Shown here in pieces: positions 46,809-58,000 of a DNA stretch of 64,000 bases. Source of the stretch: Cyanobacteria bacterium FACHB-63 (GTDB lineage: Bacteria > Cyanobacteriota > Cyanobacteriia > Leptolyngbyales > Leptolyngbyaceae). The number at the start of each line of letters is the position of its first letter. Within the stretch, counting starts at the first letter, position 1. The translations under genes and the position numbers were made by a program. The stretch spans positions 91,713 to 155,712 of the forward strand of contig JACJNX010000038.1 of NCBI GenBank assembly GCA_014695255.1, written 5' to 3'. The notes beneath the pieces were generated by a model. The model was not told the DNA's origin, searched no databases, and saw nothing but the letters and a program-made list of their open reading frames with translations.

Positions 46809-47759
46809 TCAAACCATAACCTTCCTTGAGGACAATTCGCTTCTGGGAAAACCACGATTTAAATTTTTATTTGCACTTGAGACAAGCTTGCATTCTGTTG
46901 AAGGAGAACCACCCCAAGCTTGAGGAATCACTTTTGCAATCTGAGATTTCTCAAATCGAGCGAGACTTAACAAGTCCGCTGACTGGTTCGCAAAGCGCTC
47001 TGTCGGCACAGCAAAAGCAATCGCGGCAAGATAGTGAGCATTCGCAACGGCTCGCTTGACTCTGGCATCATAGTTGCCATACGGATAAGTAAAGTACTGC
47101 ACCGAGCGACCAAGCTTCGATTCCAGAATTTTCTTTGAGTCCGCAACTTCTTGCGCTAACCGTTGATCAGGGAGCCGGGTGAGCGCAGGATGAGTTTTGC
47201 TATGCGACGCGATCGTCACGAGCGGATCATTCGCCATCGTTTTGAGATCTTTCCAGCTCACGTGAGTCCGACCCGTATTCACCCCAACCGAGCTGGTGTG
47301 AATCGAGAACACAGCCGGGTATCCATATTCTCTAAGAAGTGGATAGGCATACTGATAGTGCCCCCCATAGCCATCATCGAACGTCAGTAAGATGGGTTTT
47401 TCAGGTAACGGGCTGCCCGTGCGGAGATGAGCAATCAAGCGATCAAGGCTAATCGGGGTCATCCGGTTCGACTTAATCTGCTCAAAGTGCTGTCTTAATT
47501 CTTTAGGTGTTAAGTCATACGCGACTTTTTTTGCAGGGAGAATGTCGTGATACATCAAGATCGGCACTCTCGCATTCAAGGCATTGGGATGCAACTTGGG
47601 AAAGGGTGCAGCAGACAAGGATGAAGCATTTGAACGACAGGCTGGCGAAGTGCGTGGTAGTTGCACCATCACGTTAGACCAAGAAGCAGATTGTGCAACA
47701 CCTGAGTAGCCTGAAATTAAAAGAATCGTGGTCAAAAATAGGAGGAAAAAGTGGTTCAT
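46809..47759 (-). CDS. polysaccharide deacetylase (NodB homology)
   Basis: 316 residues, ATG 47759, with AGGAGGAAA as a strong ribosome-binding site. A signal peptide (FFLLFLTTILLISGYSGVAQ) directs it to the periplasm. NodB motifs: VPILMYHDILP, PILLTFDDGYGGH (catalytic Asp and metal Asp), TIASHSKTHPALTRL (metal His pair) and FTYPYGNYDARVKRA. It removes acetyl groups from an envelope or exopolysaccharide GlcNAc polymer. It stands alone among IS remnants. Confidence 0.9.
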   Translation of the reverse strand: MNHFFLLFLTTILLISGYSGVAQSASWSNVMVQLPRTSPACRSNASSLSAAPFPKLHPNALNARVPILMYHDILPAKKVAYDLTPKELRQHFEQIKSNRMTPISLDRLIAHLRTGSPLPEKPILLTFDDGYGGHYQYAYPLLREYGYPAVFSIHTSSVGVNTGRTHVSWKDLKTMANDPLVTIASHSKTHPALTRLPDQRLAQEVADSKKILESKLGRSVQYFTYPYGNYDARVKRAVANAHYLAAIAFAVPTERFANQSADLLSLARFEKSQIAKVIPQAWGGSPSTECKLVSSANKNLNRGFPRSELSSRKVMV

Positions 47760-47983
47760 CGTCTAGATATCTTGCTCGTTTGTTAGAACTACAGGACAAC
47801 GGTGAGGTTAACCGCAAAAACTTGATGACGAAAAATCACATCAAAGTAAACACGATCTAAGTGAGCTGAAGTGCGATGCAGTCAACTAACATGCAGAAAT
47901 TCGCGATTCGTTCTGCTTCCGCTAGAGCTACTACAACTTCGCTTCACCAAAAGTGAATATGATTCTTCCATCCTTGCCTTTGT

Positions 47984-48525
47984 CAGTCGCTTGATGTTGC
48001 GGTGATCCTGCTCAAACACATTCTTCATGTACTTGCTTTGCCGCAATTCTGTCTCTGCTGCCAACGTTTCATCTGCTTTGAGGGCTTCAATTGCCACCGG
48101 ATAGGCAGCGTTCTTGTCCACGGTGATGACCCGTGGCGTTTGAGTATGAGTCGCCTTCAACACTTTACAGAAGAACCGCGCTGCTGCCTTGCCGTCTCGC
48201 TTTGCACTCAGCATGAAGTCCAATGTGTTTCCGGCTAAATCCACGGCGCGATAAAGATATTTCCACGCTCCTTTCACTTCGATGTATGTCTCGTCTACTC
48301 GCCAGGAATCATTCGTGGGGTTCAAGAACGGACGAATGCGTTTGTCCAGTTCAGGGGCAAATTTCAAAACCCACCGATTGAGGGTGAAATGTCCACCTCG
48401 ACTCCTCGTTCTGCCGGATGATTTCGGGGAGAAAGTGCCGCCATTTGAACAGGGAGCCAGTCGTCATTGAGAGCAAGGCTAGAGAAAATTGAGTCTCCCC
48501 ACTTCAACATTTTTGTGACACAACC
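47984..48525 (-). mobile_element. IS6-family element copy A, defective
   Basis: The outer (5') end is GGTTGTGTCACAAAAA read leftward from 48525. The transposase core is clear (SWRVDETYIEVKGAWKYLYR, VDLAGNTLDFMLSA, VITVDKNAAYPVAIEAL, FEQDHRNIKRLTK). The N-terminal region is broken. LFKWRHFLPEIIRQ is followed at once by ERGVEVDIS, implying loss of about 30 codons, and then by a one-base shift before TLNRWVLKFAPELDKR. The 3' end is lost after RLTK at about 47984; the frame (47882-48367) runs on into foreign sequence. The element is nonfunctional. Confidence 0.85.
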
Positions 48526-48629
48526 CTTAAACGATAGATGTATGGTCGAGCAGGAATCAAGTTGTTGGAACGACGATTTTTACTAGCAAGTTAGTTCTCA
48601 AAGCTAGATCACCAAAATTGGGCATGATC

Positions 48630-48852
48630 CGGATGGGATTCGGCTCATTCATTCGGCTCATTCAATAGTGCAAGACGAACCTTGAGCGGGATTGAAGCGA
48701 TGAGTATGATTCGTAAAGGACAGGTGAAAGGAATCAGCAAAGGGGGCGGTGTGTCTCAAGCGAAGTTTATCGAAGAACTCTTTGGAATTAGCGCTTAAGG
48801 GAACGCGAACGCGATACTTCGTTTGTCACTAAAAAGTATTTGCGACACTACC
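48630..48852 (+). mobile_element. IS6-family 3' end fragment in opposite orientation
   Basis: On the + strand, NSARRTLSGIEAMSMIRKGQ then VKGISKGGG and AKFIEELFGISA (stop 48797-48799) is the typical C-terminus of IS6 transposases. The sequence TTTGCGACACTACC ending at 48852 resembles the element terminus (TTTGCGACACAACC). A 13-bp duplication (TTCGGCTCATTCA twice near 48640-48664) breaks the frame upstream. Start of the fragment is approximate. Confidence 0.6.
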
Positions 48853-48990
48853 GGTAAAGATAACTCTACAGCGATTTTGATGAGCCAACTCCATGAGGAA
48901 CTGCGTCAGCCTGGTATCACTTTAGCCTTTGCACCCTATCCGACAATAGTTTTTCTGTCAAAAATTGTTCGGACTATTGAATTAGACACC
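48853..48990 (+). pseudogene. possible STAS-domain fragment (SulP-like)
   Basis: Directly after the IS6-type end, the frame reads DNSTAILMSQLHEELRQPGI then TLAFAPYPTIVFL. STAS domains of SulP anion transporters contain D.TA...L..L..EL...GI.LA.A. The match is short and the frame soon enters the 3' end of the fur-like gene, so this is a tentative remnant truncated by the IS. Confidence 0.3.
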
Positions 48991-49416
48991 TCCCGTTTCT
49001 TCTTTCTTGCAAGCAAAGAACTCAATCCGATAATCAATCACCTTCAGCCCAGTCTGCGCTTCTACAGCCATCACAAGATCTGATGGCAACGTCACCATTA
49101 CGTCAAATAAACTTCCATCATCCAAACAATGAACATGAGAATGGGGAAGGGTTTGATGGCTATAGAGACAACCTTCTGCTCGCTCCACCCGTTCAATAAT
49201 GTCCGCCCGAGCTAAGGCATCCAGATTTTGATAAACCGAGGTATGACCAACTTTTGCGTTTTGCTGACTGAGGCGGTCATAAATAACCCTGGCAGACAAG
49301 TGCTCATTTGTATTCCATAACAGCTTAAGAATGAGCTGGCGTTGCTTACTCAGCCGCATTCCTTGTTGAGCACAATATGCTAAACAATCCTCATAGGATT
49401 TTAGATGGGGAGCCAT
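48982..49416 (-). CDS. Fur-family regulator (PerR-like candidate)
   Basis: 144 residues, ATG 49416. Winged helix: GMRLSKQRQLILKLLWNTNE, RVIYDRLSQ, VGHTSVYQNLDALARADII. Metal-binding region: HQTLPHSHVHCLDDGSLFD. The structural CxxC pairs of many Fur proteins are absent. In cyanobacteria such a member can be the peroxide regulator PerR/FurC. katG, a typical PerR target, is in the same IS-flanked segment, which supports but does not prove that role. The 3' end overlaps the tentative STAS remnant by 9 bp. Confidence 0.85.
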   Translation of the reverse strand: MAPHLKSYEDCLAYCAQQGMRLSKQRQLILKLLWNTNEHLSARVIYDRLSQQNAKVGHTSVYQNLDALARADIIERVERAEGCLYSHQTLPHSHVHCLDDGSLFDVMVTLPSDLVMAVEAQTGLKVIDYRIEFFACKKEETGGV

Positions 49417-49775
49417 AGCGCTTAGCCCCTTAATACAGATTTGATTGTGAATCTATACTAACTGAAATTTGATAGTAATGCGTATCCGTTACGAGTATGA
49501 ATAATTCTAAAGAGCGCGCCCAGTTGGGGCTAAATTCAGTACGATTGAACGTAATAACATGAAAGATTGTGCTTGATTAAAGTGAACGTTGTCACCCTAG
49601 CGAAAGCTCACTCTTCGTAGAATATTGGGTTTTGGAGTATTCGCCTCAAATTCTAAACGAGTACCTAAAGTCTATATTCAGGATTTAGTAGGTAGGAAAC
49701 AATGCGATATAGCTTACAGAGGAGGAGTAAACGGAAATAGTTCGTGAACCTTCAAATTAAGGTGTAGGTATTCCT
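49417..49775. other. divergent promoter region fur-like/pentapeptide gene
   Basis: AT-rich intergenic DNA with no gene. A loose dyad (GTAATgcgtatcCGTTAC) at about 49469-49485 upstream of the fur-like gene could be an operator, but it does not match a known Fur or PerR box well. Confidence 0.3.
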
Positions 49776-50723
49776 ATGAACGCTCAAGAACTTCTACGGC
49801 GCTATGCCGCAGGAGAACGGGATTTTCATACGACAGATTTAAGTGGAGTTCAGCTACGCGAAGCTGATCTCAGGGGCTCTAATCTAAAAAACGCAGTTTT
49901 ATTTGAGGCAGATCTGAGCGGAGCCAACCTGGTTGATGTAGATTTGAATGGCGTGATTTTAAGGCAAGCAAATCTAACAGAAGTTTGTCTTGCTGGAGCC
50001 AAATTAGCTGGGGCTAATCTGTCGGAAACCAAGCTAGTAAAGGCGGATTTAAGCGGAGCAAACTTGTGGAGAGCAACGCTGAGAAGAGCCATGCTCCATA
50101 ATGCAAATCTCGATCGAGCAAACTTGCACGAGGCAGATTTAACAGAGGCGACCTTAACACAAACCACTCTATGCGGAGCAAATTTAACCCACACCAATTT
50201 GAGCGGTGCGAATCTGACGGGAGCGAATCTGAGGTGGGTAAATGGCGCAGAAGCAAAGTTTGTGCGATCGCAATTACGAGGTGCTGATCTAGAGCGGGCA
50301 AATTTCAACAAAGCAATCTTGGTAGAAGCAGATTTGGGTAGGGTCAACCTGAGTGCTGCCAATTTAAGTGGAGCAAATCTTGGTTGGGCCAGTTTAGATG
50401 GCGCAAATTTAACTGGGGCAAACCTAACTCAAGCCAATCTCATTAATACCAAGTTGATGCTTGCATCAATGAGAGGGATCAGATTAGATCGAGCAGAATT
50501 AACTAACTCAAATCTGACTGAAGCAGATTTAAGTTGGGCAAGCTTACAGGGAACAAATTTGAGTGCAGCAACACTACACAAAGCCATCCTGGTGGATGTT
50601 GACTTAAGTACTGCAATTTTGCGAGGAGCTAATCTGAGTCATGCCTGGGTTGATCTGGCCTCTGTAAGCGAAGCAAATTTGGCATGGGTAACTTTACCTT
50701 CTGGGCTACAACGATCGGGATAA
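49776..50723 (+). CDS. pentapeptide-repeat protein
   Basis: 315 residues, ATG 49776. After a short N-terminus (NAQELLRRYAAGERDFHTTD) nearly the whole chain is A(D/N)LXX pentapeptides, such as LREADLRGSNLKNAVLFEAD and SGANLTGANLRWV, predicted to form a right-handed quadrilateral beta-helix. No signal peptide or extra domain is seen. Such proteins are abundant in cyanobacteria; roles range from DNA mimicry to scaffolding and none can be assigned here. It lies 140 bp upstream of katG on the same strand. Confidence 0.9.
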   Translation: MNAQELLRRYAAGERDFHTTDLSGVQLREADLRGSNLKNAVLFEADLSGANLVDVDLNGVILRQANLTEVCLAGAKLAGANLSETKLVKADLSGANLWRATLRRAMLHNANLDRANLHEADLTEATLTQTTLCGANLTHTNLSGANLTGANLRWVNGAEAKFVRSQLRGADLERANFNKAILVEADLGRVNLSAANLSGANLGWASLDGANLTGANLTQANLINTKLMLASMRGIRLDRAELTNSNLTEADLSWASLQGTNLSAATLHKAILVDVDLSTAILRGANLSHAWVDLASVSEANLAWVTLPSGLQRSG

Positions 50724-50830
50724 TCCAGAGACCAAGAAGCCCAAACAGACATTTGTACTAATGCAAATGTGGCAGACAAGGCTTTCTGCCCAAGAAAGGA
50801 AGTGACGTAGATAAAGAGAAAACACCATAA

Positions 50831-53092
<2,262 letters not shown>

Positions 53093-53099
53093 GCGTAAC

Positions 53100-53120
53100 T
53101 TCAACCGATCATCGGTTGAA
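53100..53120 (+). terminator. palindromic hairpin after katG
   Basis: TTCAACCGAT and ATCGGTTGAA flank one central base, 8 bp after the katG stop. Confidence 0.55.
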
Positions 53121-53183
53121 TATGGGTTCAGGTTACGCAAACTCGCAGAAATCCTAAACGGGGTGGAAACCCTAGGCAAAAAT

Positions 53184-53221
53184 GAGAGCGGCAGTTCAAA
53201 ACAAGTTGAACTGCTGCTCTC
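53184..53221 (+). terminator. second hairpin downstream of katG
   Basis: GAGAGCGGCAGTTCAA pairs with TTGAACTGCTGCTCTC with one mismatch and a 6-nt loop. It is the stronger of the two hairpins behind katG. The rest of 53093-53415 shows no gene. Confidence 0.6.
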
Positions 53222-53415
53222 GCTTTAGGCTCTTCTGTCAAAGCTGCTTATAACTTTAACTAACTAACGGCGGAATGCGGTATTAATCCTCAGCGCAAAT
53301 AGACGCAGGTTCCGCGTGCGATCGCGGAGTAGTTTATTGATGCGTTGGGCGCTTTCTTGTCCCAAATAGGTTTAACCGTCAGAACATCCTTCTTCTCGAA
53401 CAGACATCAGTATTG

Positions 53416-53539
53416 TTAGTCTTTCAAAACAATATTACTGATTGCGTTGGTCAACTTTCCAATACCTGCATCGTCTTGGTTTGGATCATTCTCTGCAAGC
53501 TCAAGGGATTGATTCGAGAGAACTGCAATCACTGTTCCT
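53416..53539 (-). pseudogene. 3' fragment of an unknown gene fused to IS6 copy B
   Basis: The transposase frame of copy B runs through the IS boundary into about 40 codons reading GTVIAVLSNQSLELAENDPN then QDDAGIGKLTNAISNIVLKD, stop at 53416. This does not belong to IS6 transposases and looks like the conserved end of a host protein. I do not recognise it. The upstream part of that gene is missing. Confidence 0.45.
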
Positions 53540-54062
53540 TGATCCTGCTCAAACACATTCTTCATGTACTTGCTTTGCCGCAATTCTGTCTCTGCTGCCA
53601 ACGTTTCATCTGCTTTGAGGGCTTCAATTGCCACCGGATAGGCAGCGTTCTTGTCCACGGTGATGACCCGTGGCGTTTGAGTATGAGTCGCCTTCAACAC
53701 TTTACAGAAGAACCGCGCTGCTGCCTTGCCGTCTCGCTTTGCACTCAGCATGAAGTCCAATGTGTTTCCGGCTAAATCCACGGCGCGATAAAGATATTTC
53801 CACGCTCCTTTCACTTCGATGTATGTCTCGTCTACTCGCCAGGAATCATTCGTGGGGTTCAAGAACGGACGAATGCGTTTGTCCAGTTCAGGGGCAAATT
53901 TCAAAACCCACCGATTGAGGGTGAAATGTCCACCTCGACTCCTCGTTCTGCCGGATGATTTCGGGGAGAAAGTGCCGCCATTTGAACAGGGAGCCAGTCG
54001 TCATTGAGAGCAAGGCTAGAGAAAATTGAGTCTCCCCACTTCAACATTTTTGCGACACAACC
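53540..54062 (-). mobile_element. IS6-family element copy B, defective
   Basis: This matches copy A base for base by eye over 523 bp (48003-48525) except one T/C difference near the terminus (TGCGACACAACC here). It carries the same internal deletion and frameshift in the transposase N-terminus. It ends earlier than copy A, at FEQD, where host sequence begins. Same orientation as copy A. Confidence 0.85.
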
Positions 54063-54278
54063 GGATTCCTCGGCTTAGCTCAATCTATTTCTTTAGTTGG
54101 ATTGCAAAAGTGGCAGGTCTAATTGGATGTTGGTATAAAATCTGCTTTTTTGAAGTTAGGAGTCGAGGATTTCAACTTGTATATTCCAATTGCTTGAACG
54201 CTGAGCATAAATTGCCTTCAAACTACTATTCCAATCCTTGTCTATAATGAATGGCTAATTCTTTTAGCTGCAAAATTC

Positions 54279-55019
54279 ATGAGCAGTATTTCAGGCTTTA
54301 AGGTCGAAGGTATTATTCATCAAAGCCTGCACACCATCGTTTATCGTTGTTATCGTGAGCAGGATGGGGCACCTGTTGTCATTAAGGCTCTTAAAGCAGA
54401 ATATCCTGCTGATAAAGAAATCTCCAGGTTGCAGCATGAATATAGCATTGCTAAAGATTTAGATATTCCTGGCATCCGTAGAGCTTATGCCCTTGTCGAT
54501 TGCAGTAATGGTATTGCTCTAGTCTCAGAAGACTTTGGGGCAGAGCCCTTATCTGAGTTCCTTGCCCATCGTCCGTTAGCCATTCCTCAGTTTCTTAAAG
54601 TTGCGATCGCCTTGACTGAAACGTTGGGACTTCTGCACCAGCACAACATTATTCACAAAGATATTAAGCCACAGAATATTATTCTTAACCCTGCTACAGG
54701 GGAAATTCAAATTATCGACTTTGGGATTTCTACCCGTTTGTCTCGGGAAAACCAAAGCTTCGGCAGTCCCTACATCCTGGAAGGCACCCTTGCTTACATC
54801 TCGCCCGAACAAACTGGGCGGATGAATCGTCTAATCGACTATCGTACCGACTTTTATTCCCTTGGTATCACTTTCTATGAAATGCTACTGGACGCACTCC
54901 CTTCATTAGCAACGACCCGCTGGAGCTTGTCCACTGCCACATTGCAAGGGTTCCACCGCCACCAGAACAATTCAACCCAAAAATTCCCGCTGTTTTGTCC
55001 GCTATCATTCTCAAGCTAA
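54279..55019 (+). CDS. Ser/Thr kinase domain of a tripartite kinase (5' part, frameshifted)
   Basis: ATG 54279. The first about 208 residues are the N-terminal catalytic domain of the cyanobacterial Ser/Thr kinase-AAA ATPase-histidine kinase family. It has the catalytic loop HKDIKPQNIILN, IIDFGISTRL (DFG), and EGTLAYISPEQTGRMNR (activation segment). The glycine-rich loop is weak, as in the family. After MLLDAL the frame is lost near 54902: the continuation PFISNDPLELVHCHIARVPP is readable only in another frame. One missing base explains it. The trailing 35 residues are noise. Confidence 0.8.
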   Translation: MSSISGFKVEGIIHQSLHTIVYRCYREQDGAPVVIKALKAEYPADKEISRLQHEYSIAKDLDIPGIRRAYALVDCSNGIALVSEDFGAEPLSEFLAHRPLAIPQFLKVAIALTETLGLLHQHNIIHKDIKPQNIILNPATGEIQIIDFGISTRLSRENQSFGSPYILEGTLAYISPEQTGRMNRLIDYRTDFYSLGITFYEMLLDALPSLATTRWSLSTATLQGFHRHQNNSTQKFPLFCPLSFSS

Positions 55020-58000
55020 TGGCTAAAACTGCTGAAGAGCGCTATCAAAACGCTCAGGGACTCAAAGCGGACTTAGAGGAATGCCTTCGTCAATGGGAAA
55101 CTCAAGGAACGCTTGCTAGCTTCCCATTGGCTCAATCTGACATTGTCGATCGCCTAGAAATTGCCCAGAAGCTCTACGGACGGGATGAGGAAGCCGCCCT
55201 GCTCATGAATGCCTTTGAACGTATCAGACAGGGTCAGTCTGAGTTAATGCTGATCTATGGTTACTCTGGTGTCGGCAAATCTTCCCTAATTCATGAAATC
55301 CACCGACCCCTAGTGCAAACTCGTGGCTATTTTATCAGCGGTAAGTTTGACCAGCTTCAACGCAGCATTCCCTACGGTTCTGTCATCCAGGCGTTTCAAG
55401 ATCTAGTGCAACAACTACTGACGGAAAATGAAGCCCAAATGCAGGGTTGGAAAACAAAGTTGTTGAACGCTTTGGGCAGCAACGGACAAGTAATCGTGGA
55501 TGTGATTCCGGCGATCGAACTGATCATCGGGAAGCAACCCCCTGTGCCAAAGTTACCACCTGCGGAAGCTCAAAACCGCTTTAACTCAGTAATTCAACAA
55601 TTCGTGCGTGTCTTTGCCCAGGCGGAGCATCCCCTTGTTTTGTTTCTGGATGATTTGCAGTGGGCTGACTCAGCCACCTTAAAGCTCATTCAAGTCTTGA
55701 CAACTGATCTGACCAGTCAGCATTTGTTGCTGATCGGAGCTTACCGCGATAATGAAGTAAATTCATCACACTCCCTGATGCTAACGCTGGAGCAGATTGA
55801 AAAAAACAAAGGGATTGTCAATCGTCTTTGTTTACGACCCCTGGACCAAGCTGATCTCAATCAGCTCATTGCTGATACCCTCAAATGTGATACCATTTCG
55901 TCCGATTCTTTAGCTGAACTTATCTTTAATAAAACCCAAGGAAACCCTTTCTTTGCAACCGAGTTTCTCAAATACAGTTACCAGGAAAATCTGCTGTACT
56001 ATGACTATGCTCAACGCTCCTGGCAATGGCAGTTGGAGCAAATTCGAGAACTCGATGCCACAGATAATGTGCTAGATCTGATGGCTCGTAACGTGCAACG
56101 GTTGCAACCTCAAACTCAGCAGATTTTGAAATTAGCCGCTTGCATTGGGAACCGATTTGATTTGCGAACACTCGCGATCGTCAGCCAACAATCCCTCACA
56201 ACAACTGCGGACGAATTATGGGAAGCCGTAGTAGCAGGGTTAGTTTTACCGATTGGAGAGAGTTACAAATGGGTAGAAAGCATTGAGCATACAGAAGACA
56301 TTAACGTTGGCTATAAGTTCTTACACGATCGCGTCCAGCAAGCAATTTACGCTCTAATTCCCGAAAATGAGAAACAAACGACTCATCTGAGTATTGGACA
56401 CTTGATGCTCAGAAACACACAGGAAGAGCTGTTGGAAGAGCAGTTATTTGATATTGTCAATCAACTCAATATCGGGTTAGAACTCGTTGTTGATTTGCAA
56501 GACAAAATTCGTTTAGCTCAATTAGATTTAAGAGCGGGACATAAAGCAAAACTGTCGGCTGCCTATGAAGCAGCGATCGCCTATTTACAAACCGGATTGA
56601 AGTTATTGCCCAATGATTGCTGGGACACCTGCTATTCATTAGCATTTTCTCTGCATCTAGAACTTTCTGAATGTGCCTGTGTGGCAGGACAAATTGCATT
56701 GTCAGAACAACTTGCGGATATGGCGCTGTCCCATGCCAAAACTAAATTGGAACAAGCGAAAGTTTATAGTGTAAAGATGCTTATCTACACCGACTCAAAT
56801 CGCATGAGCGATGTGTTAGAGACGGGCAGATCGGCACTCAACTTATTCGGCTATGATTTTCCCCTTGACCCTGAACCCTTACAAGCAACTGTTCAGCGGG
56901 AGCTTGCTCAAATACAGCTCAATCTAGCAGGTCGGAAAATCCCTGAACTGATCGATTTACCAGAACTCAATGATCCAGAGGTATTAGCCGTATTGATTGT
57001 GTTGCGGGATATGACAGTTGCAACTTATCGAATGAACCCAACAATGTTGGCGTTAGTTGCTGTCAGAACCGTTAATTTAGTTTTGCAATCCGGCATAGCG
57101 AGTGTGGCTGCCCTTGGCATTAGTGCGTATGCCGTAATTAGTTGTGCCGCGTTAGGAGACGTTCAAGCGGGCTATGAATTTGGTCAGCTCGCAATGGCGA
57201 TCGCGGATAAGTACAACGATGCTCAGATGAAATGCAAGAGTTGCTTTCCGTTTGGTGCCATGATCAACCACTGGAAACAACCCATGCAGACGAGTTCGCC
57301 CTACTTAATTAAGTCCTACCAGAATGGATTGGAAGTGGGCGACTTCGGCTTTGCCAGCTTTGCTGTGTTGCACATTATTTGGCGACTGCTAGAAACAGGA
57401 GTTCCTCTAGATAGCGTGTACGATGAAGCTCAGAAATACAAGGACTTTCTAAAGCGGCATAAGGATCCAACCACAAACTATATCCACACTGGACAATGCC
57501 AGGCAATACTAAATCTCATGGGTACAGAGCAGCCTCAATTCAATTTAGAGCTAACCGATGAACCTTGCGATCAGAAGAAGCTGCTAGAATATTGCCGTGC
57601 CCAGGAAGAGGCAAGCAATTTACAGTTCTACTATGTGGAGCGATTGCGGGTATTGTACTTTCTAGAGCATTATCGCGAGGCAAGAGAGTTAGGCGAGGCA
57701 GTCGCTAAAACGATTTTAAATCTCTTACCCGGACAAGTGGTTGTCGCTGAATATTGCTTCTATTACACACTAGTGCTTACTGCCCTTTATGCTGATTTGC
57801 CCCAGGAGGAGCAACAACCCATTCAGCAGATTTTGCTGCGTAATCAGGAGCAAATGAAACGGTGGTCAGATGATTGTCCTGATAACTTTCTGTATAAGTA
57901 CTACTTGATGTCAGCAGAAGTAGCTCGAGTCGAAGGAAAAAACTACCTTGCATGGGATTTATATGACCAGGCTATTCAAGCTGCCCAGGACTGCCAATTT

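Noticed and set aside
49850..50362. Long antisense frame under the pentapeptide-repeat gene
   Set aside because: The repetitive pentapeptide codons open the opposite strand; no start signal or homology is visible.
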